The translations under genes and the position numbers were made by a program. The notes below the pieces were generated by a model, which was given only the letters and a program-made list of their open reading frames with translations, was not told where the DNA came from and made no database searches. From Crossiella cryophila (GTDB taxonomy: Bacteria > Actinomycetota > Actinomycetes > Mycobacteriales > Pseudonocardiaceae), in NCBI RefSeq assembly GCF_014204915.1, contig NZ_JACHMH010000001.1, forward strand, positions 4,985,501-5,049,500: a stretch of 64,000 nucleotides of DNA. Direction: 5' to 3'. Below are positions 28,601 to 41,900 of this stretch, in pieces. Each line of letters begins with the position of its first letter. Position 1 is the first letter of the stretch.

Positions 28601-31600
28601 CAACGACGAGCCGATCGCCATCCTCGGCATGAGCTGCCGCCTGCCCGGCGGGGTCGCCTCGCCCGAGGACCTGTGGGCCCTGCTCACCACCGACGGCGAC
28701 GCGATCGCCCCGTTCCCCACCGACCGCGGCTGGGACCTGGACGCCCTCTACGACCCGGACCCGGACAACCTCGGCACCTGCTACGCCCGCGAAGGCGGCT
28801 TCGTCCGCGGCGTGGACGGCTTCGACCCCACCTTCTTCGGCATCTCCCCGCGCGAGGCGCTGGGCATGGACCCGCAGCAACGCCTGCTGCTGGAAACCAG
28901 CTGGGAAGCCTTCGAGCGGGCCGGGATCGACCCGGCCACCCTGCGCGGCAGTCACACCGGCGTGTTCATCGGCGCCGGATTCCAGGGCTACGGCGCACTC
29001 GGCGACGGCCTCACCGGCGGCGCGGCCAGCGTCGCCTCCGGTCGCCTGGCCTACACCTTCGGGCTGGAGGGCCCGACCCTCACCGTGGACACCGCGTGCT
29101 CCTCCTCGCTGGTCGCCCTGCACCTGGCCTGCCAGGCACTGCGGGCGGGGGAGTGCACCACCGCGCTGGCCGGTGGCGTCACCGTGCTGTCCACCCCGCT
29201 CGGCCTGATCGACTTCTCCCGGCAGCGCGGCCTGGCCCAGGACGGCCGGTGCAAGGCCTTCTCCGCCGCCGCGGACGGTATCGGCATGGCCGAGGGCGTG
29301 GGCATGCTCATGCTGGCCCGGCTCTCCGACGCCGAGCGCCTGGGTTACCCGGTGCTCGCGGTGGTGCGCGGCTCGGCGGTCAACCAGGACGGCGCGTCCA
29401 ACGGCCTCACCGCGCCCAACGGCCCGTCCCAGCAACGGGTGATCCGCCAGGCCCTGGCCAACTCCGGCCTTCGACCGTCCGATGTGGACGTTGTCGAGGC
29501 GCACGGCACCGGCACCTCGCTGGGCGATCCCATTGAGGCGCAGGCATTGCTGGCCACCTACGGGCAGGACCGGGAGGTGCCGCTGCTGCTGGGTTCGGTC
29601 AAGTCCAACCTGGGGCACACCCAGGCCGCCTCCGGGGTCGCCGGGGTGATCAAGATGGTGCTGGCGTTGCGGCACAACCACCTGCCGCGCACGCTGCACG
29701 TGGACGAGCCCTCCCCGCACGTGGACTGGACCGCGGGCAAGGTCGACCTGCTCACCGAACCCACCGACTGGCCGGAAGCCGGTGCGCCGCGCCGGGCCGG
29801 GGTGTCCTCCTTCGGGATCAGCGGCACCAACGCACACGTGATCATCGAGGCCGCCCCGGCCCAGACCCCGGTCGCCGAGGAGCGGACCGAACCCGCGGTG
29901 CTGGTCTGGCCGCTGTCCGGCCGCACCGGGAACGCCCTGCGCGACCAGGCGAGCCAACTTCTGTCCACTGTGGACGTTGACCCGGCCGACCTGGCCTACT
30001 CGCTGGTGACCACCAGGACCACCCTGGAACACCGCGCCGTGCTCACCGGCGCAGGCACCGCGGACCTGCGGGCCGCACTGGCCGCACTCGCCGAGGGCCG
30101 CCCGGCCGCCGGACTCGCCACCGGTATCGCCGCCCGCGGCCGCCTGGCCATGCTGTTCTCCGGCCAGGGCGCCCAGCGACTGGGCATGGGCCGCGAGCTG
30201 CACGCGGCCTTCCCGGTCTTCACCGCGGCCTTCGACGAGGTGTGCGCCGGACTCGACCCGGCCCTGCCCGAGGTGCTGCGCGAAGACCCGGATCGCCTTG
30301 ACCACACCGAATTCGCCCAGCCCGCGTTGTTCGCGATCGAGGTCGCGTTGTTCCGGCTGGCCGAGTCCTTCGGCCTGACCCCGGCCTACCTGCTCGGCCA
30401 CTCCATCGGCGAACTGGCCGCCGCGCACGTGGCCGGGGTGTTCGACCTGGCCGACGCTTGCCGCCTGGTCACCGCCCGCGCCCGCCTCATGCAGGCCCTG
30501 CCTGCCGGTGGGGCGATGATCTCGGTGCGGGCCACCGAGGAGGAAGTCCGGCCGCTGCTCACCGACCAGGTCGGCCTGGCCGCGGTCAACGGCCCGGACT
30601 CGGTGGTGCTCTCCGGCGCGGCCGACGCCGTGTCGGAGATCGCCGCGGTCTTCGCCGGACAGGGCCGCAAGACCAGCAGACTGCGGGTCTCGCACGCCTT
30701 CCACTCGCACCTGCTGGACCCCATGCTGGCCGAGTTCCGCGCCGTGGCCGAATCCGTGCGCTACCAGGCCCCGCGCATCCCGGTGGTGTCCACTGTGTAC
30801 GGACGCCCGGCCACCCCGGCGGAACTGGGCTCGGCCGAGCACTGGGTGCGCAACGTGCGCGACACCGTGCGCTTCGCCGACGGCATCGACTGGCTGGCCG
30901 GGGAGAAGGTCAACCGGCTCCTCGAACTGGGCCCGGACGGCGTGCTCACCGCGATGGCCCGCCAGTCCCTGCCCGCCGACACCCCCGCCTTCGCCGCCCT
31001 GCGCAAGGACCGGACCGAGCCGTCCGCCTTCGCCGAGGCACTGGCCGGACTGTCCGCGCACGGCCTCCCGGTGGACTGGCGGCCGCTGGTCACCGGCCTT
31101 GGCGCCCACCGGATCGACCTGCCCACCTACCCGTTCCAGCGCGAACGTTTCTGGCCGGACACCCCGGCGCAGCGGCCCGGCGATCTGGCCGCGGCCGGAC
31201 AGCAGGCCACCGACCACCCGCTGCTGGCCGCCGCGGTCGAACTGCCCGCCGCCGGTGGCGTGGTGCTCACCGGCAGGCTGTCCACCCGCACCTGCCCGTG
31301 GCTGGCCGATCACGTGATCGGCGGCGCGATCCTGTTCCCCGGCACCGGTTTTGTCGAACTGGCCACCAGGGCCGGGGACCAGGCCGGGGTACCGGTGCTG
31401 GAAGAGCTGACCCTGCCCGTGCCGCTGGTGCTGCCCGCCGACGGCTCGGTGCAGATCCAGGTCGCGGTGGCCGCCCCCGACGCCACCGGCCTGCACCCGG
31501 TGACCGTGCACGCCCGCCCCGACGAGCAGACCCCGTGGACCCTGCACGCCACCGGCCTGCTCAGCGACCAGACCCGCCAGGGCGTCTTCGACCACCCGCA

Positions 31601-34600
31601 GTGGCCACCGGCGGACGCCGAACCGGTCGACCTCACCGAGTACTACCCGGTGTGCGAACGGGCGGGCCTGGCCTACGGCCCGATGTTCCAGGGCCTCAAG
31701 ACCGCCTGGCGGCGCGGTGACGAGGTCTTCGCCGAGGTGAGCCTGCCCGAGCAGGCCGACGCCGAGGCCGCCCGCTACGGCCTGCACCCGGCCCTGCTCG
31801 ACGCGGCCCTGCAAAGCGCTGGCGTGCTCGCCGAATCCCTGGACCAGGTCAGCCTGCCCTTCGCCTGGACCGGCTACCGGCTGCACGCCGGTGGCGCCGC
31901 CCTGCTCCGGGTGCACGCCCGCAGCACCGGCGAGGGCTCGGTGACACTGACCGTCGCCGACCACACCGGCGCACCCGTGGCGACCCTGGAATCACTGGTC
32001 TCCCGCCCGATGACCACCGCCGCCCCGCAGGCCGCCGCGCACCACGACTCGCTGTTCCGCCTGGACTGGACCGGCCTGCCCGACCTCGGCCAGACCGACC
32101 CGGGCTCGGTGGCCTGGCTGGACAGCGGCACCGCCGACCTGTCCGAACTGCGGGCCACCGGAGCGGCCCCCGACCTGGTCCTGTTGTCCTGCCCCATTCC
32201 CGACGGCGACGGGCCAACCCGGCTGCGCACCGCCACCCACCAGGTCCTGGCCACCCTGCAGAACTGGCTGGCCGACGAGCACTTCGCCAACACCCACCTG
32301 GCCGTGCTCACCCGGCACGCCGCCCCACCCGCCGCCGACCCGGCCGCCGCCGCGGTCGCCGGACTCGTCCGCTCCGCCCAGTCCGAGAACCCCGGCCGCA
32401 TCACCCTGGTCGACCTCACCGCCGACCCCACCGACACCCTGCCCGCCGTCGTCACCGCGGCCATCGCCGCCGGTGAACCCGAGATCGCCGTGCACGACAA
32501 CGAGATCCGCGCACCCCGGCTGGCCAGGATGCCCAGGGTCGAGGAACACGGCGGCTGGTCGGCCGAGGGCACCACGCTGATCACCGGCGGCACCGGCCAG
32601 CTCGGCGCGGCCGTGGCCAGGCACCTGGTCACCGTGCACGGGGTGCGGCGACTGCTGCTCACCAGCCGCCGCGGCCCGGACGCCCCTGGCGCCGCGGCAC
32701 TCCAGGCCGAACTCGCCGAGTTCGGCGCGCACGCCTGGGTGGTCGCCTGCGACGCCGGGAACCGGCTCGCGCTGGCCGCCCTGCTGGACCGGATCCCGGC
32801 CGAACACCCGCTCACCGCCGTGGTGCACACCGCGGGCGTGCTCGACGACGGCGTGCTCGGCTCGCTCACCCCCGAGCGGCTGGACACCGTGCTGCACGCC
32901 AAGGCCGAAGCCGCCTGGCACTTGCACGAACTGACCAGCGATCTCGACCTGTCCGCGTTCGTGCTGTTCTCCTCCACCGCGGCCACCATCGGCGGCCCCG
33001 GCCAGGCCAACTACGCCGCCGCCAACGCCTACCTCGATGCCCTCGCCCGGCACCGGCACGGCCTCGGCCTGCCCGCCCAGTCCCTGGCCTGGGGCATGTG
33101 GGCCGGCGACGGCATGGCGGGCAGGCTCAGCGAGGCCGACCGCAACCGCATCGCCCGCGGTGGTGGCGCGGCACTGGCAGTCGAGGAGGGCCTGGCCCTG
33201 CTGGACACCGCCCGCGCCCTGCCCGACGCGGTGCTGCTGCCCATGCGGGTCGCCGCCCCGGCCAACCAGGTCGCGGTGCCCGCCCTGCTGCGCGGCCTGG
33301 TGCCGCGGAGCAGGCGCAGTGCCGCCGCCCGCAACCAGGCAGGAGCCGGAGAACTCCGCGACCGCCTGGCCGGACTGGAGGAGAGCGCGCGACTGGAGGC
33401 ACTGCTCGCGCTGACCAGGGAACAGGTCGCGGCCGTGCTCGGCTACCGCGGCGCGGCCGAGGTCGACGCCGGGAAGTCCTTCGCCGACCTCGGTTTCGAC
33501 TCGCTCACCGCGGTCGAACTGCGCAACAGCCTCACCGCCGCCAGCGGCCTGCGCCTGCCCGCCACCCTGGTCTTCGACTACCCGACCGCCACCGCACTCG
33601 CCGGCTACCTGCACGGCGAACTCTTCGGCGCCGACCACGTCGTCACCACCGCGCCCAGGGCCCGGGTCGGCGAGGACCCGATCGTCATCGTCGGCATGGC
33701 CTGCCGCTACCCCGGCGGGATCAGCACCCCCGAGGACCTGTGGCACCTGGTCGACCGGGACGGTGATGCCATCAGCGGCTTCCCGGACAACCGCGGCTGG
33801 GACCTGGAACTGCTCTACGACCCCGACTCCGACCGCAACGGCTCCTACGTGCGCGAGGGCGGATTCCTGCACCAGGCAGCCGATTTCGACCCGGCCTTCT
33901 TCGGCATCTCCCCGCGCGAGGCCATCGCGATGGACCCGCAGCAACGCCTGCTGCTGGAAACCGCCTGGGAGACCGTGGAACGCGCCGGCATCGACCCCGG
34001 CACCCTGCGCGGCAGCCGGACCGGGGTGTTCGCCGGGCTGATGTACCACGACTACGGCAGCCGGGTCATGCACGCCATCCCCGAGGACCTGCTCGGCTTC
34101 CTGGGCAACGGCAACTCCGGCTCCATCCTCTCCGGCCGCCTCGCCTACACCCTCGGTCTGGAAGGCCCCGCGGTCACCGTGGACACCGCCTGCTCCTCCT
34201 CGCTCGTCGCCCTGCACCTGGCCGTGCAGGCCCTGCGATCGGGGGAGTGCGACCTCGCGCTGGCCGGTGGCGTCACCGTGATGTCGCTGCCAGGACCGTT
34301 CGTGGAGTTCTCGTTGCAGGGCGGACTGGCCCGCAACGGGCGGTGCAAGTCCTTCGCCGCCGCCGCCGACGGCACCGGCTGGTCCGAAGGCGTCGGCCTG
34401 CTGCTGGTGGAACGCCTCTCCGACGCCCGCCGCAACGGACACCAGGTTTTGGCCGTCGTGCGGGGCAGCGCGGTCAACCAGGACGGCGCCTCCAACGGCC
34501 TGACCGCACCCAACGGCCCGTCCCAGCAACGCGTCATCCGCCAGGCACTGGCCACCGCGGGCCTGCGACCGTCCGATGTGGACGCGGTCGAGGCACACGG

Positions 34601-37600
34601 CACCGGCACCACCCTCGGCGACCCGATCGAGGCCCAGGCGCTCCTGGCCACCTACGGCCAGGACCGGGACATCCCGCTGTGGCTGGGTTCGATCAAGTCC
34701 AACATGGGCCACACCCAGGCCGCCGCCGGGGTCGCCGGGATCATCAAGATGGTGCAGGCCATGAGACACGGCACCCTGCCGCGCACCCTGCACGTGGACG
34801 AGCCGTCCCCGCACATCGACTGGTCCGCCGGTGACGTCCGGCTGCTCACCGAACCCATCGCCTGGCCGGAGACCGGACGGCCCCGCCGCAGCGCGGTGTC
34901 CTCCTTCGGGATCAGCGGCACCAACGCACACGTGATCCTGGAACTCCCCGACACCCCGGCCCCGCGACCCAGCGCACCCAGCACCCTCCCGGTGCCCTGG
35001 CTGCTCTCCGGCCGCACCGAAGCGGCCCTGCGCGACCAGGCCGCCCGGCTGCGCACCTTCGCCGATGGCGAGAGCAACCCGGCCGACATCGGCTTCTCCC
35101 TGGCCACCGGCCGCACCCGGTTCACCCACCGGGCCGCGGTCATCGGCGCCGACCGCACCGAACTGCTCACCAGGCTGGACGCGCTGGCCAGGGGCGAGTT
35201 CGCCGCCGACCTCCCGGTCGGCACCGCCCGCACCACCGGCAAGACCGTGTTCGTCTTCCCCGGCCAGGGCGCGCAGTGGACCGGCATGGCCACCGCGCTG
35301 CTCGCCGAGGAACCGGTTTTCGCCGCCAGGATGGCCGAATGCGCGGCCGCCCTTTCGTCCTTTGTGGACTGGAAACTGCTGGAGGTGCTCACCGACGAGC
35401 AGGCCCTCGCCCGGGTCGACGTGGTGCAACCCGCGCTGTGGGCGGTGATGGTCTCGCTGGCCGAACTCTGGCGGGCACACGGCGTCGAACCGGCCGCGGT
35501 GATCGGGCACTCCCAGGGCGAGATCGCCGCCGCCTGCGTGTCCGGCGCGCTGTCCCTTGTGGACGGTGCGCGGGTGGTCGCGCTGCGCAGCAAGGCGATC
35601 AGGGCACTGGCCGGACACGGCGGCATGGTCTCGGTGCACCTGCCGGTCGAACAGGTCACCGAGCGCATCGCCCGGTGGGGCGGCGCGCTCTCGGTCGCCG
35701 CGGTCAACGGACCGGCCACCGTGGTGGTCTCCGGCGAGGTCGGCGCACTGGACGAACTGCTCGCCGACTGCGCCAGGGACCAGGTGCGGGCCCGCCGGAT
35801 CGCGGTGGACTACGCCTCGCACTCCGCCCAGGTCGAACGGATCGAGACCGAACTCCTGGAACTGCTCGCCCCGATCAGCCCGCGCACCGCGAGCATCCCG
35901 TTCCGGTCCACAGTGGACGGTGACTGGCTGGACGGCGTGGAACTGGACGCGGCCTACTGGTACCGCAACCTGCGCACCACCGTCGGATTCGCCGAGGCCA
36001 CCCAGGCCCTGGCCGAAGCAGGGCACGAGGTCTTCGTCGAGATCAGCCCGCACCCGGTGCTCACCATGGCGGTGCAGGAGATCCTGGACGCCACCAGCGC
36101 CGAGGCGGTGGTCACCGGATCACTGCGCCGCGACGACGGCGGCCGGTCCCGATTCCTCACCGCACTGGCCGAACTGCACGTGCGCGGTGTCCAGGTGGAC
36201 TGGCGGCCGGTCTTCCCCGGCGCCAACCGGGTGGACCTGCCCACCTACGCCTTCCAGCACCAGCGCTACTGGCTGGAGGCGGCCACCGGCTGGACCGGCG
36301 ACCTCACCTCGGTCGGCCAGCAGAACACCGGCCACCCACTGCTGGGCGCCGCGGTCGCACTGCCCGGCTCCGGCGGCATAGTGTTCACCGGACGGCTGTC
36401 CCTGACCAGTCACCCCTGGCTGACCGACCACCGGGTCGGGGGCCTGGCGATCTTCCCCGGCACCGGATTCCTGGAACTGGCCCTGCACGCCGGTGGGCAC
36501 GTCGGCTGCGACCGGATCGAGGAACTCACCCTGGCCGCCCCGCTGGTGCTGCCCGAACGCGGCGGCGTGCTCGTCCAGCTCGCCCTCGGCGCGGCCGAGG
36601 ACAACGGGCGGCGCGTGCTCACCGTGCACTCCCGCCCGGACCAGCCCGAGGCCGAGGAGGACTGGACCAGCCACGCGCACGGCGCGCTCACCCCGGCGGG
36701 CAACGCGGGTGTCGCGCTCACCGAGTGGCCACCGGCCGAGGCCGAACCCGTTGACGTGGACGGGTTCTACGACAGCCTCAACGGCGGCATCGAGTACGGG
36801 CCCGCCTTCCAGGGCCTGCACACGGTGTGGCGGCACGACGGCGAGCTGTACGCCGAGGTCACCCTGCCCGGGGACGCCGAAGCCGACCGGTTCGCCCTGC
36901 ACCCGGCCCTGTTCGACGCCGTGCTGCACACCGTCGGCCTGAGCGAACTCATCGAGTCGGGCGCGGCCCTGCCGTTCTCCTGGACCGGCGTCACCCTGCA
37001 CGCGGTCGGGGCCGCGGCCCTGCGGGCCAGGGTGCGGATCACCGGCACGGACACCCTGTCCCTCACCCTGGCCGACCCCGAGGGCAACCCGGTGGCCACC
37101 GCCGACTCACTGCTGGTGCGCGCGATCCCGGCCGCCGACCGAACGGTCGGTAGGCACCACGACAACCTGTTCGGCCTGGCCTGGACCCCACTGCCCGCCG
37201 CGGCGCACCCGGCTCCGGCGCACGTGTGGCTGCCCGCGGACGCCGAACCCGACCTGAACGCGCTCGCCGAAGCAGCCCCCGCACTGGTGTTCCTGCCCTG
37301 CCCGCCGGTCACCGGCGACCTGCCCGCCGCCGCCCGCGCGGCCACCGGCCGGGTCCTCGCCGCCGTGCAGGCCTGGTGCGCCGACGAACGACTGACCGCC
37401 AGCCGACTGGTCGTGCTCACCGAGGGCGCGGTGTCGGTGGCCGGGGAAGAGGTCGCCGACCTCGCCGGCGCCGCGATCTGGGGCCTGGTCCGCTCCGCCC
37501 AGTCGGAGAACCCGGACCGGATCATCCTGCTGGACAGCCCCGAACCCGACCGCCGCACCCTGCCCGCCCTGCTCAACCCCGAGGAACCCCAGCAGGCGGT

Positions 37601-38972
37601 CCGCGCAGGGGTGCTGACCGTGCCCCGCCTCACCAGGGTCCCGAGGGCCGAGACCGAACCGGTCTGGCCGACCGAGGGCACGGTGCTGATCACCGGCGGC
37701 ACCGGCGCACTCGGCGCCGAGGTCGCCAGGCACCTGACCGCCAACCACGGCGTCCGCGACCTGCTGCTGCTCAGCCGCCGCGGCCCGGACGCCCCCGGCG
37801 CGGCCGGACTGCGGGCCGAACTGACCGATCTCGGCGCCAGGGTGACCATCCGCGCCTGCGACACCGCCGACCGGACCGCACTGGCCGCCGCCCTGCACGG
37901 CGTCGAACTGACCGCGGTGGTGCACACCGCCGGGGTGCTCGACGACGGCGTGCTCGGCTCGCTCACCCCGGAACGCCTGGACCGGGTGTTCGCCCCGAAG
38001 GTCGACGCCGCCTGGCACCTGCACGAACTCACCCGCGAGGCGAACCTGTCCGCGTTCGTGCTGTTCTCCTCCGTCGCCGGACTGCTCGGCGCGGCCGGAC
38101 AGGGCAACTACGCCGCCGCCAACACCTTCCTGGACGCCCTGGCCGGGCACCGCCGCGCCCTCGGCCTCCCGGCGGTCTCGCTGGCCTGGGGCCTGTGGGC
38201 CAAGGACACCGGCCTGACCGAGACCCTCAGCGACACCGACCGCTCCCGGATCCGCCGGGACGGCACCGTCGCACTGTCCACAGTGGAGGGAATGGCACTG
38301 CTGGACACCGGAACCGCCCTCGGGCACGCGCTGCTGGTGCCGATGCGGGTCGACCCGAGGGCGCAGGCCGCCCGCGGCCCGGTGCCGCCACTGCTGCGCG
38401 GGCTGGTCCCGGCCCGGCGGCGCACCGCGGCCACCGGCGGACCGGCCGAGATCGCCGGACTGCGGGAGAAACTGGCCGGACTGGAGGAGAAGGCCCAGCA
38501 GGAAATGCTGCTGACGCTGGTCCGCTCCCTGGCCGCCGGGGTGCTCGGCCACGCCTCCGGATCCGCGATCGAGGCCACCCAGAAGTTCCAGGAGGTCGGC
38601 TTCGACTCGCTGACCGCACTGGAACTGCGCAACGGCCTCACCGCCGGCACCGGCCTGCGGCTGCCCGCCACGCTCGTCTTCGACTACCCGACCCCGGTCG
38701 CGCTGGCCGGTTACCTGCGCGAGCAACTGGTCCCGGCCGCTCGCACCGCGAACGAGCTGCTGCTGGACGGACTCGACCAGCTCGACACCGCACTGGACGG
38801 CGCGGACGAGCAGCTGCTCGGCACCGTGCGGGCCCGGTTGCAGGCCCTGCTCGCCAGGACCACACCAGCCGCTGGCCGGGACCTGGCTGGGGAGATGGCC
38901 GCGGCCAGCGCCGAGGACGTGCTCAGTTTCATCGACCGGGAGTTCGGTCAGTCGACGGGGGAAAGCCGATGA
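19647..38972 (+). CDS. Type I modular PKS, four modules (M5-M8)
   Basis: This very large protein of 6441 residues extends the chain four times. ATG 19647 follows a GGGGGCGG ribosome site and a 35-base gap, the only gap in the PKS run. An N-terminal docking coil leads into M5: KS (TTCSSS, Cys206), AT (GHSVG Ser643, HAFH), KR (Tyr1294, A-type) and ACP (Ser1458). M6: KS (Cys1688), AT (GHSQG Ser2132, FIAH), KR (Tyr2760, A-type) and ACP (Ser2929). M7: KS (Cys3151), AT (GHSIG Ser3586, HAFH), DH (His3889), KR (LDD, Tyr4456) and ACP (Ser4619). M8: KS (Cys4849), AT (GHSQG Ser5289, YASH 5389: methylmalonyl), DH (His5595), KR (LDD, Tyr6155) and ACP (Ser6321). The docking tail ends [13 protein letters not shown]. 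The stop overlaps the next ATG (ATGA). Confidence 0.97.
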   Translation: MSNEEKLRDYLKRVTTDLRDTSARLRELTDKASEPIAIVGMACRYPGGISSPEDLWRLVAEGRDAIAGFPADRGWDTEGLYHPDPDHSGTSYVREGGFLSGVADFDPAFFGISPREALAMDPQQRLLLETTWETFERAGIDPASLRGSATGAFIGCSTQDYIHGMKHIPPEVEGHLMTGNAAAVVSGRLAYTFGLEGPAVTVDTTCSSSLVALHLAVQALRTGECDLALAGGVMVMSTASVFVAFSRQRGLAPDARCKTFAGSADGTSLAEGIGVLLVERLSDAVRNGHPVLAVVRGSAVNQDGASNGLTAPNGPSQQRVIRAALANAGLAAAEVDAVEAHGTGTPLGDPIEAQALIAAYGQGRMDPLRLGSIKSNLGHTQAAAGVAGVIKMVMALRHNRLPRTLHVDEPTPHVDWTAGAVELLTEPMDWPDTGRPHRAGVSSFGISGTNAHVIIEQAPAADEPERTELPVVPWVLAARTGEALRAQAHRLAAHLESATGFGPAEIGRALATGRAGFEHRAVLTGRSREELLAALRALAANTQAPGLVQGTTTRGGTAFAFTGQGAQRLGMGRELHETFPVFAAAFAQVCTELDFDLVLEIWGDEERLNRTEFAQPALFAIEVALYRLLESWGLRPDAVVGHSVGEIAAAHVAGVFSLEDACRLVTARGRLMQALPTGGVMVSVRAPLAEVEPLLTDLVSVAAVNGPESVVISGAGAEVSAIVEILVERGVKTKQLRVSHAFHSPLMDPMLAEFRSVVEGLSFASPEIPFVSTVEGDPATPEYWVRQVRETVRFADAVTTLAGQGVSRFLEVGPDAVLAGMIQDCLPEAVVAPLVRANRSEQVTLTAALGTLTVAGHAPDWRLFFPPARPVPLPTYPFQRERFWVDGAEAVAEAVAGLELESDFWDAVERADMSALSAVLGADGAGQESLDAVLPMLSAWRRRRRDESQVDRWRYRIDWRPMPVGDGLLTGNWLLVTAGEPHGLDTALTAAGATVHCLDVSDVDDRVTLTARLADHPDLTGVLSTLALDHTPRTTLDTLALIQALGDAELDAPLWLLTRAAAETPAQAQLWGLGRVLGLEHPQRWGGLVDLPEQLDQVTTDRLCAVLAAPGHEDQLRLRAEGVYVRRLVSAPTGGAPAGRNWRPRGTVLVTGGTGGLGAELTRWLAANGAAHLVLTSRSGVNAPGAAELLAEVQALGVRATVAACDVTDRTALAALVEDLAAAGDPVRAVLHAAGVVATGTLAESTPAEFADIIAAKVTGTANLDAVLGDTELDAFVLFSSTAGVWGGGGHAAYAAANAHLDAFAAQRRSRGQTATAIAWGAWAESGKAADTEVTGYLARRGVRGMPPELALRALQQALDHDDTFVLVADMDWPRFAAGFTSARPRPLLDALPELAAAEPAAPLTGSAFARELAALEETAQRQRVLALVREHTAAVLGYAEAARIEPGRNFADLGFDSLAAVDLRNRLRAATGHEVPTTVVYDHPTAEELARHLHEQLLGQSTDLLPAALSTVDDDPIVIVGMACRYPGNVHSPAELWELLRAGRHATGPLPTDRGWDTPGLYDADPGEGATRITDGAFLYDAADFDAGFFGISPREALAMDPQQRLLLETSWEALEDAGIDPAAIRGSQAGVFVGTNGQDYTSLFMAAGSGGLEGYLSTGNAASILSGRIAYTLGLSGPAVTVDTACSSSLVALHLAADALRRGECALALAGGVAVMSTPVAFTEFSKQGALAPDGRCKAFAAAANGTGWGEGVGLLLLERLSDARRNGRQILAIVKGSAVNQDGASNGLTAPSGTAQQRVIRQALATAGLRPSEVDAVEAHGTGTALGDPIEATALLATYGQDRERPLWLGSVKSNLGHTQAAAGVAGVIKMIMAMRHGVLPRTLHVDQPTPHVDWTAGAVELLTADQDWPRNGHPRRAGISSFGVSGTNAHVVIEQPEEVAAEPAPGPELSAWPLSARNRTALTAQANRLAAWLTEHPEATPADVAHSLVTTRSTHEHRAVITGADRAELLAGLTALGRGETAPNLATGAATPHAGPVFVFPGQGAQWAGMALDLLDTEPAFAERLTEAATALSEHLDFAVLDVLRGHPDAPLLERVDVVQPVLFAVMVALAELWRAKGVVPAAVIGHSQGEIAAACVAGALSLADAARVVGLRSRELRALAGQGGMLSVMLPEQQVRELLDRWTDQLAVAAVNGPATVVVSGTNEALLELETELSRLGVPRWRIPGVDFIAHSAHVEGLAEAIRAAVRPVRPQAASIPFYSTVDGRFLDGTELDGEYWYRNLRHTVRFAESVRGLLDAGHRIFVEVSAHPVLTPGIEETAHEHGAEVVVAGSLRREESGPRRMALSLAEVHVNGVAVDWRTSGARLTLPTYAFQRNRYWVDMSGAAIRAGQRQQLSTVDAMRYRVGWTRLPDPAPAPLTGRWLLLTTAADTRYATALRSRGAEVVEHLVDPVNPDFTAVLAQNPDCTGILSLLATAEQPHPDHPAVPAGLAATLALLQAMATQQSSSKLWCATHGAVAVSAPKEAHSPEQAMIWGLGRTAALEYPASWGGLIDLPADPDERTLDRLCTVLAGQSEDQIALRPSGFHGRRMRRAPLGAAAPIRHWRPRGTVLVTGATGALGPLLARWLVEQGAQHLVLVSRGGEDTPGAAELRAELTESGADVHMAACDITQREQVADLLTGLRAQGHTVRSVVHAAALIGLAPIEGTDLSEVAEVLAAKVLGARHLDELLDPAELDAVVLFSSLAGLWGSSDHAAYGAANAYLDALAQRQRARGIPSMSVAWGVWHAANPRRGATAETAVQAGERLRRQGLPSFDPQLGFQGLRAALDHDDAALAICEIDWDRFLPVFTLNRPSHLFTEVPDAQQVEGDTAGASELATRIIALPEAEQESELLDLVRARAAAVLGHAGADAVEEDRAFRDLGFDSLSAVDLRNELKTVTGLRLPATLAFDYPTPRELAAYLRAELLGAAATPVAALTVTAANDEPIAILGMSCRLPGGVASPEDLWALLTTDGDAIAPFPTDRGWDLDALYDPDPDNLGTCYAREGGFVRGVDGFDPTFFGISPREALGMDPQQRLLLETSWEAFERAGIDPATLRGSHTGVFIGAGFQGYGALGDGLTGGAASVASGRLAYTFGLEGPTLTVDTACSSSLVALHLACQALRAGECTTALAGGVTVLSTPLGLIDFSRQRGLAQDGRCKAFSAAADGIGMAEGVGMLMLARLSDAERLGYPVLAVVRGSAVNQDGASNGLTAPNGPSQQRVIRQALANSGLRPSDVDVVEAHGTGTSLGDPIEAQALLATYGQDREVPLLLGSVKSNLGHTQAASGVAGVIKMVLALRHNHLPRTLHVDEPSPHVDWTAGKVDLLTEPTDWPEAGAPRRAGVSSFGISGTNAHVIIEAAPAQTPVAEERTEPAVLVWPLSGRTGNALRDQASQLLSTVDVDPADLAYSLVTTRTTLEHRAVLTGAGTADLRAALAALAEGRPAAGLATGIAARGRLAMLFSGQGAQRLGMGRELHAAFPVFTAAFDEVCAGLDPALPEVLREDPDRLDHTEFAQPALFAIEVALFRLAESFGLTPAYLLGHSIGELAAAHVAGVFDLADACRLVTARARLMQALPAGGAMISVRATEEEVRPLLTDQVGLAAVNGPDSVVLSGAADAVSEIAAVFAGQGRKTSRLRVSHAFHSHLLDPMLAEFRAVAESVRYQAPRIPVVSTVYGRPATPAELGSAEHWVRNVRDTVRFADGIDWLAGEKVNRLLELGPDGVLTAMARQSLPADTPAFAALRKDRTEPSAFAEALAGLSAHGLPVDWRPLVTGLGAHRIDLPTYPFQRERFWPDTPAQRPGDLAAAGQQATDHPLLAAAVELPAAGGVVLTGRLSTRTCPWLADHVIGGAILFPGTGFVELATRAGDQAGVPVLEELTLPVPLVLPADGSVQIQVAVAAPDATGLHPVTVHARPDEQTPWTLHATGLLSDQTRQGVFDHPQWPPADAEPVDLTEYYPVCERAGLAYGPMFQGLKTAWRRGDEVFAEVSLPEQADAEAARYGLHPALLDAALQSAGVLAESLDQVSLPFAWTGYRLHAGGAALLRVHARSTGEGSVTLTVADHTGAPVATLESLVSRPMTTAAPQAAAHHDSLFRLDWTGLPDLGQTDPGSVAWLDSGTADLSELRATGAAPDLVLLSCPIPDGDGPTRLRTATHQVLATLQNWLADEHFANTHLAVLTRHAAPPAADPAAAAVAGLVRSAQSENPGRITLVDLTADPTDTLPAVVTAAIAAGEPEIAVHDNEIRAPRLARMPRVEEHGGWSAEGTTLITGGTGQLGAAVARHLVTVHGVRRLLLTSRRGPDAPGAAALQAELAEFGAHAWVVACDAGNRLALAALLDRIPAEHPLTAVVHTAGVLDDGVLGSLTPERLDTVLHAKAEAAWHLHELTSDLDLSAFVLFSSTAATIGGPGQANYAAANAYLDALARHRHGLGLPAQSLAWGMWAGDGMAGRLSEADRNRIARGGGAALAVEEGLALLDTARALPDAVLLPMRVAAPANQVAVPALLRGLVPRSRRSAAARNQAGAGELRDRLAGLEESARLEALLALTREQVAAVLGYRGAAEVDAGKSFADLGFDSLTAVELRNSLTAASGLRLPATLVFDYPTATALAGYLHGELFGADHVVTTAPRARVGEDPIVIVGMACRYPGGISTPEDLWHLVDRDGDAISGFPDNRGWDLELLYDPDSDRNGSYVREGGFLHQAADFDPAFFGISPREAIAMDPQQRLLLETAWETVERAGIDPGTLRGSRTGVFAGLMYHDYGSRVMHAIPEDLLGFLGNGNSGSILSGRLAYTLGLEGPAVTVDTACSSSLVALHLAVQALRSGECDLALAGGVTVMSLPGPFVEFSLQGGLARNGRCKSFAAAADGTGWSEGVGLLLVERLSDARRNGHQVLAVVRGSAVNQDGASNGLTAPNGPSQQRVIRQALATAGLRPSDVDAVEAHGTGTTLGDPIEAQALLATYGQDRDIPLWLGSIKSNMGHTQAAAGVAGIIKMVQAMRHGTLPRTLHVDEPSPHIDWSAGDVRLLTEPIAWPETGRPRRSAVSSFGISGTNAHVILELPDTPAPRPSAPSTLPVPWLLSGRTEAALRDQAARLRTFADGESNPADIGFSLATGRTRFTHRAAVIGADRTELLTRLDALARGEFAADLPVGTARTTGKTVFVFPGQGAQWTGMATALLAEEPVFAARMAECAAALSSFVDWKLLEVLTDEQALARVDVVQPALWAVMVSLAELWRAHGVEPAAVIGHSQGEIAAACVSGALSLVDGARVVALRSKAIRALAGHGGMVSVHLPVEQVTERIARWGGALSVAAVNGPATVVVSGEVGALDELLADCARDQVRARRIAVDYASHSAQVERIETELLELLAPISPRTASIPFRSTVDGDWLDGVELDAAYWYRNLRTTVGFAEATQALAEAGHEVFVEISPHPVLTMAVQEILDATSAEAVVTGSLRRDDGGRSRFLTALAELHVRGVQVDWRPVFPGANRVDLPTYAFQHQRYWLEAATGWTGDLTSVGQQNTGHPLLGAAVALPGSGGIVFTGRLSLTSHPWLTDHRVGGLAIFPGTGFLELALHAGGHVGCDRIEELTLAAPLVLPERGGVLVQLALGAAEDNGRRVLTVHSRPDQPEAEEDWTSHAHGALTPAGNAGVALTEWPPAEAEPVDVDGFYDSLNGGIEYGPAFQGLHTVWRHDGELYAEVTLPGDAEADRFALHPALFDAVLHTVGLSELIESGAALPFSWTGVTLHAVGAAALRARVRITGTDTLSLTLADPEGNPVATADSLLVRAIPAADRTVGRHHDNLFGLAWTPLPAAAHPAPAHVWLPADAEPDLNALAEAAPALVFLPCPPVTGDLPAAARAATGRVLAAVQAWCADERLTASRLVVLTEGAVSVAGEEVADLAGAAIWGLVRSAQSENPDRIILLDSPEPDRRTLPALLNPEEPQQAVRAGVLTVPRLTRVPRAETEPVWPTEGTVLITGGTGALGAEVARHLTANHGVRDLLLLSRRGPDAPGAAGLRAELTDLGARVTIRACDTADRTALAAALHGVELTAVVHTAGVLDDGVLGSLTPERLDRVFAPKVDAAWHLHELTREANLSAFVLFSSVAGLLGAAGQGNYAAANTFLDALAGHRRALGLPAVSLAWGLWAKDTGLTETLSDTDRSRIRRDGTVALSTVEGMALLDTGTALGHALLVPMRVDPRAQAARGPVPPLLRGLVPARRRTAATGGPAEIAGLREKLAGLEEKAQQEMLLTLVRSLAAGVLGHASGSAIEATQKFQEVGFDSLTALELRNGLTAGTGLRLPATLVFDYPTPVALAGYLREQLVPAARTANELLLDGLDQLDTALDGADEQLLGTVRARLQALLARTTPAAGRDLAGEMAAASAEDVLSFIDREFGQSTGESR
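19746..24135 (+). other. PKS module M5: KS-AT(malonyl)-KR(A-type)-ACP
   Basis: The AT has GHSVG and HAFH (malonyl). The KR has TGGTGGLG, no LDD, and Trp in [15 protein letters not shown], which marks an A-type KR giving an L-hydroxyl. The KS active site reads TTCSSS instead of TACSSS; Cys is kept. Confidence 0.85.
24192..28560 (+). other. PKS module M6: KS-AT(FIAH)-KR(A-type)-ACP
   Basis: The AT has GHSQG and FIAH, the same unusual class as M4. The KR has TGATGALG, lacks LDD and has [15 protein letters not shown], so it is an active A-type. An alpha-branched L-hydroxy unit is expected. Confidence 0.83.
28608..33640 (+). other. PKS module M7: KS-AT(malonyl)-DH-KR(B-type)-ACP
   Basis: The AT has GHSIG and HAFH. 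The DH has [10 protein letters not shown], a complete HxxxGxxxxP, and LLDAALQ. The KR has [11 protein letters not shown] and NYAAAN. An unbranched alkene is expected. Confidence 0.87.
33675..38730 (+). other. PKS module M8: KS-AT(methylmalonyl)-DH-KR(B-type)-ACP
   Basis: The AT has GHSQG and VDYASHS, the classical methylmalonyl signature and the only one in the window. The DH has [10 protein letters not shown] and LFDAVLH. The KR has LDD and NYAAAN. An alpha-methyl alkene is expected. Confidence 0.87.
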
Positions 38973-41900
38973 GCGACAACGACACGCGCCTGCTGGACTA
39001 CCTCAAGCGGGTCACCGTGGACCTGCACGAGACCAAGGCCAGGCTGACCGAGGTCGAGGGCCGCGGCCACGAACCGGTCGCGGTGATCGCCATGGCCTGC
39101 CGCTACCCCGGCGGGATCAGCTCGCCGGAAGACCTGTGGCGGCTGGTCGAGCAGGGCCGGGACGCCGTCTCGGAATTCCCGACCGACCGCGGCTGGGACG
39201 TGGACGGCCTCTACGATCCCGACCGCGGCCAGCTCGGCACCAGCTACGTCCGGCACGGCGGGTTCATGGCGGGCGCGGCCGAGTTCGACGCCGCCTTCTT
39301 CGGCATCTCCCCGCGCGAAGCCCTCGCCATGGACCCGCAGCAACGGCTGCTGCTGGAAACCTCCTGGGAGGTAGTCGAACGCGCGGGCATCAACCCGGAA
39401 TCCCTGCGCGGCAGCCGGACCGGGGTCTTCGCCGGACTGATGAACCACGACTACACCGTCTGGGCGGCCACCCTGCCCGCCGAGGTCGGCGGCTTCGCCG
39501 GCAACGGCAACGCGGGCAGCGTGGCCACCGGCCGGATCGCCTACAGCCTGGGCCTGGAGGGCCCGGCGGTCACCATCGACACCGCGTGCTCCTCCTCCTT
39601 GGTCGCCCTGCACCTGGCGATCCGGGCCCTGCGCACCGGTGAATGCGAACTGGCACTGGCCGGTGGCGTCACCGTGATGGCCACCCCGACCGGGTTCGTC
39701 GAGTTCTCCCGGCAGGGCGGCCTGGCCCCGGACGGCCGCTGCAAATCCTTCGCCGGTGCCGCCGACGGCACCGGCTGGTCCGAGGGCGTCGGCATGCTCC
39801 TGGTCGCCCGGCTCGCTGACGCCCAACGACTCGGCTACCCGGTGCTGGCCGTGCTGCGCGGCAGCGCGATCAACCAGGACGGCGCCAGCAACGGCCTCAC
39901 CGCCCCCAACGGCCCAGCCCAGCAACGCATGATCCGCCAGGCCCTGGCCGACGCCCGGCTGAAACCGTCCGAAGTGGACGTTGTCGAGGCACACGGCACC
40001 GGCACCACCCTCGGCGACCCGATCGAGGCCCAGGCCCTGCTCGCCGCCTACGGCCAGGGCCGCGAAACCCCACTGTGGCTGGGCTCGATCAAGTCCAACC
40101 TCGGCCACACCCAGGCCGCCGCCGGAGTCGCCGGCGTGATCAAGATGGTGCAGGCGTTGCGGCACCAGCACCTGCCGCCCACCCTGCACGTGGACGAGCC
40201 CACCCCGCACGTGGACTGGTCGGCAGGCGAGGTCCGGCTGCTCACCGAGGCCCAGGACTGGCCCGACCCCGGCCGCCCCCGCCGCGCCGGCGTGTCCTCC
40301 TTCGGCATCTCCGGCACCAACGCGCACATCATCCTGGAACAAGCCCCCGACCAGCTCAGTTCGCCCACCGCCGAGGCAGGAGTGCTGCCCTGGCTGCTCT
40401 CCGCCCGCTCCGCCACCGCCCTGCGCACCCAGGCCGCCCGCCTGGCCAACCGGATCGAGGCCGAACCCGAACTGTCCACAGTGGACATCGGCTTCTCGTT
40501 GGCCACCGGCCGCGCCGCCCTCGCGCATCGCGCCGCCGTGGTCGGCGCGGACCGGGAGGAGCTGCTGCGCGGCCTGCACACCCTCGCCGAGGGCGGCGGA
40601 CTCACCGGCGTGACCGAACCCGGCGGACTCGCCTTCCTGTGCACCGGCCAGGGTTCGCAACGCCTCGGCATGGGCCGGGAACTGTACGACACCCACCCTG
40701 CCTTCACCGAGGCATTCGACGCCGTCAGTGCCGAGCTGGACCCGGAACTGCGCACGGTGCTGTGGTCGGCCCCGGAACGCCTGGACCACACCGAGTTCAC
40801 CCAGCCCGCCCTCTTCGCCGTCGAGGTCGCCCTGTTCCGGCTCCTCGAATCCTGGGGCCTGCGCCCGGACTTCCTGCTCGGCCACTCCATCGGCGAACTC
40901 GCCGCCGCCCACCTCGCCGAGGTGCTGACCCTGCCCGATGCCTGCCGCCTGGTCACCGCACGGGCCCGGCTGATGCAGGCCCTGCCCACCGGCGGCGCGA
41001 TGATCTCCGTGCAGGCAGGCGAGGACGCGGTCCGGCCACTGCTCACCGCAGGCGTCGACCTGGCCGCGGTCAACGGCCCCGCCTCCGTGGTGCTCTCCGG
41101 CGTCGAGGAAGAGGCCGAGGCCATCGCCGCGACCCTGGCCGAACGCGGGGTGAAGACCAAGCGGCTGCCGGTATCGCACGCCTTCCACTCCCCGCTGATC
41201 GAACCCATGCTGACCGAGTTCCGCGCGGTGGCCGAGAGCGTCACGTACCACAAACCCGCCATCCCAATCGTGTCCACTGTGGACGGAAAGCTGCTCGCCG
41301 AGCCCACCGACCCGGGCTACTGGGTGCGCCAGGTCCGCGCGCCGGTCCGCTTCGCCGACGCCTTCGACACCCTCCTCGCCAACGGCGTCACCCGCTGCCT
41401 GGAACTGGGCCCCGGCGGCTCACTCACCGCCCTCGGCCAGGAATGCCTGCCCGAAGGCGAGACCGCACTGCTGGTCCCCGCCCTGCGCAAGGACCGGGCC
41501 GAAGCCCGCTCACTGCTGGAGGCGGTGACCCGGCTCCAGGTCAGCGGCGTGCCGGTGGACTGGCAACCACTGTTCGGCCCGTACGCGCACACCGTCGACC
41601 TGCCCACCTACCCCTTCGAACGCCGCCGCTACTGGCCGGAGGGCGCACTGCCCACCGCCTCCTTCGGCGCCACCGGCCACCCCCTGCTCGGCGAACCCGT
41701 CGCGCTGCCCGACACCGGCGGCCTCGCCCTGACCGGCAGGCTGTCCCTGGCCGCCCAGCCCTGGCTGGCCGAGCACACCGTCAACGGCCTGCCGCTGTTC
41801 CCCGGCGCCGGGATGATCGAACTGATCACGCACGCCGGCGGCCTGCTCGGCTGCGGCCGGATCGACGAACTCGTGCTGCACGCCCCACTGGTGCTGCCCG

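Noticed and set aside
37226-38968. Upstream extension of the final PKS gene frame by about 580 codons
   Set aside because: The extension is Arg/Pro-rich nonsense inside the preceding PKS gene. The ATG at 38969 gives an ATGA overlap and a proper docking helix.
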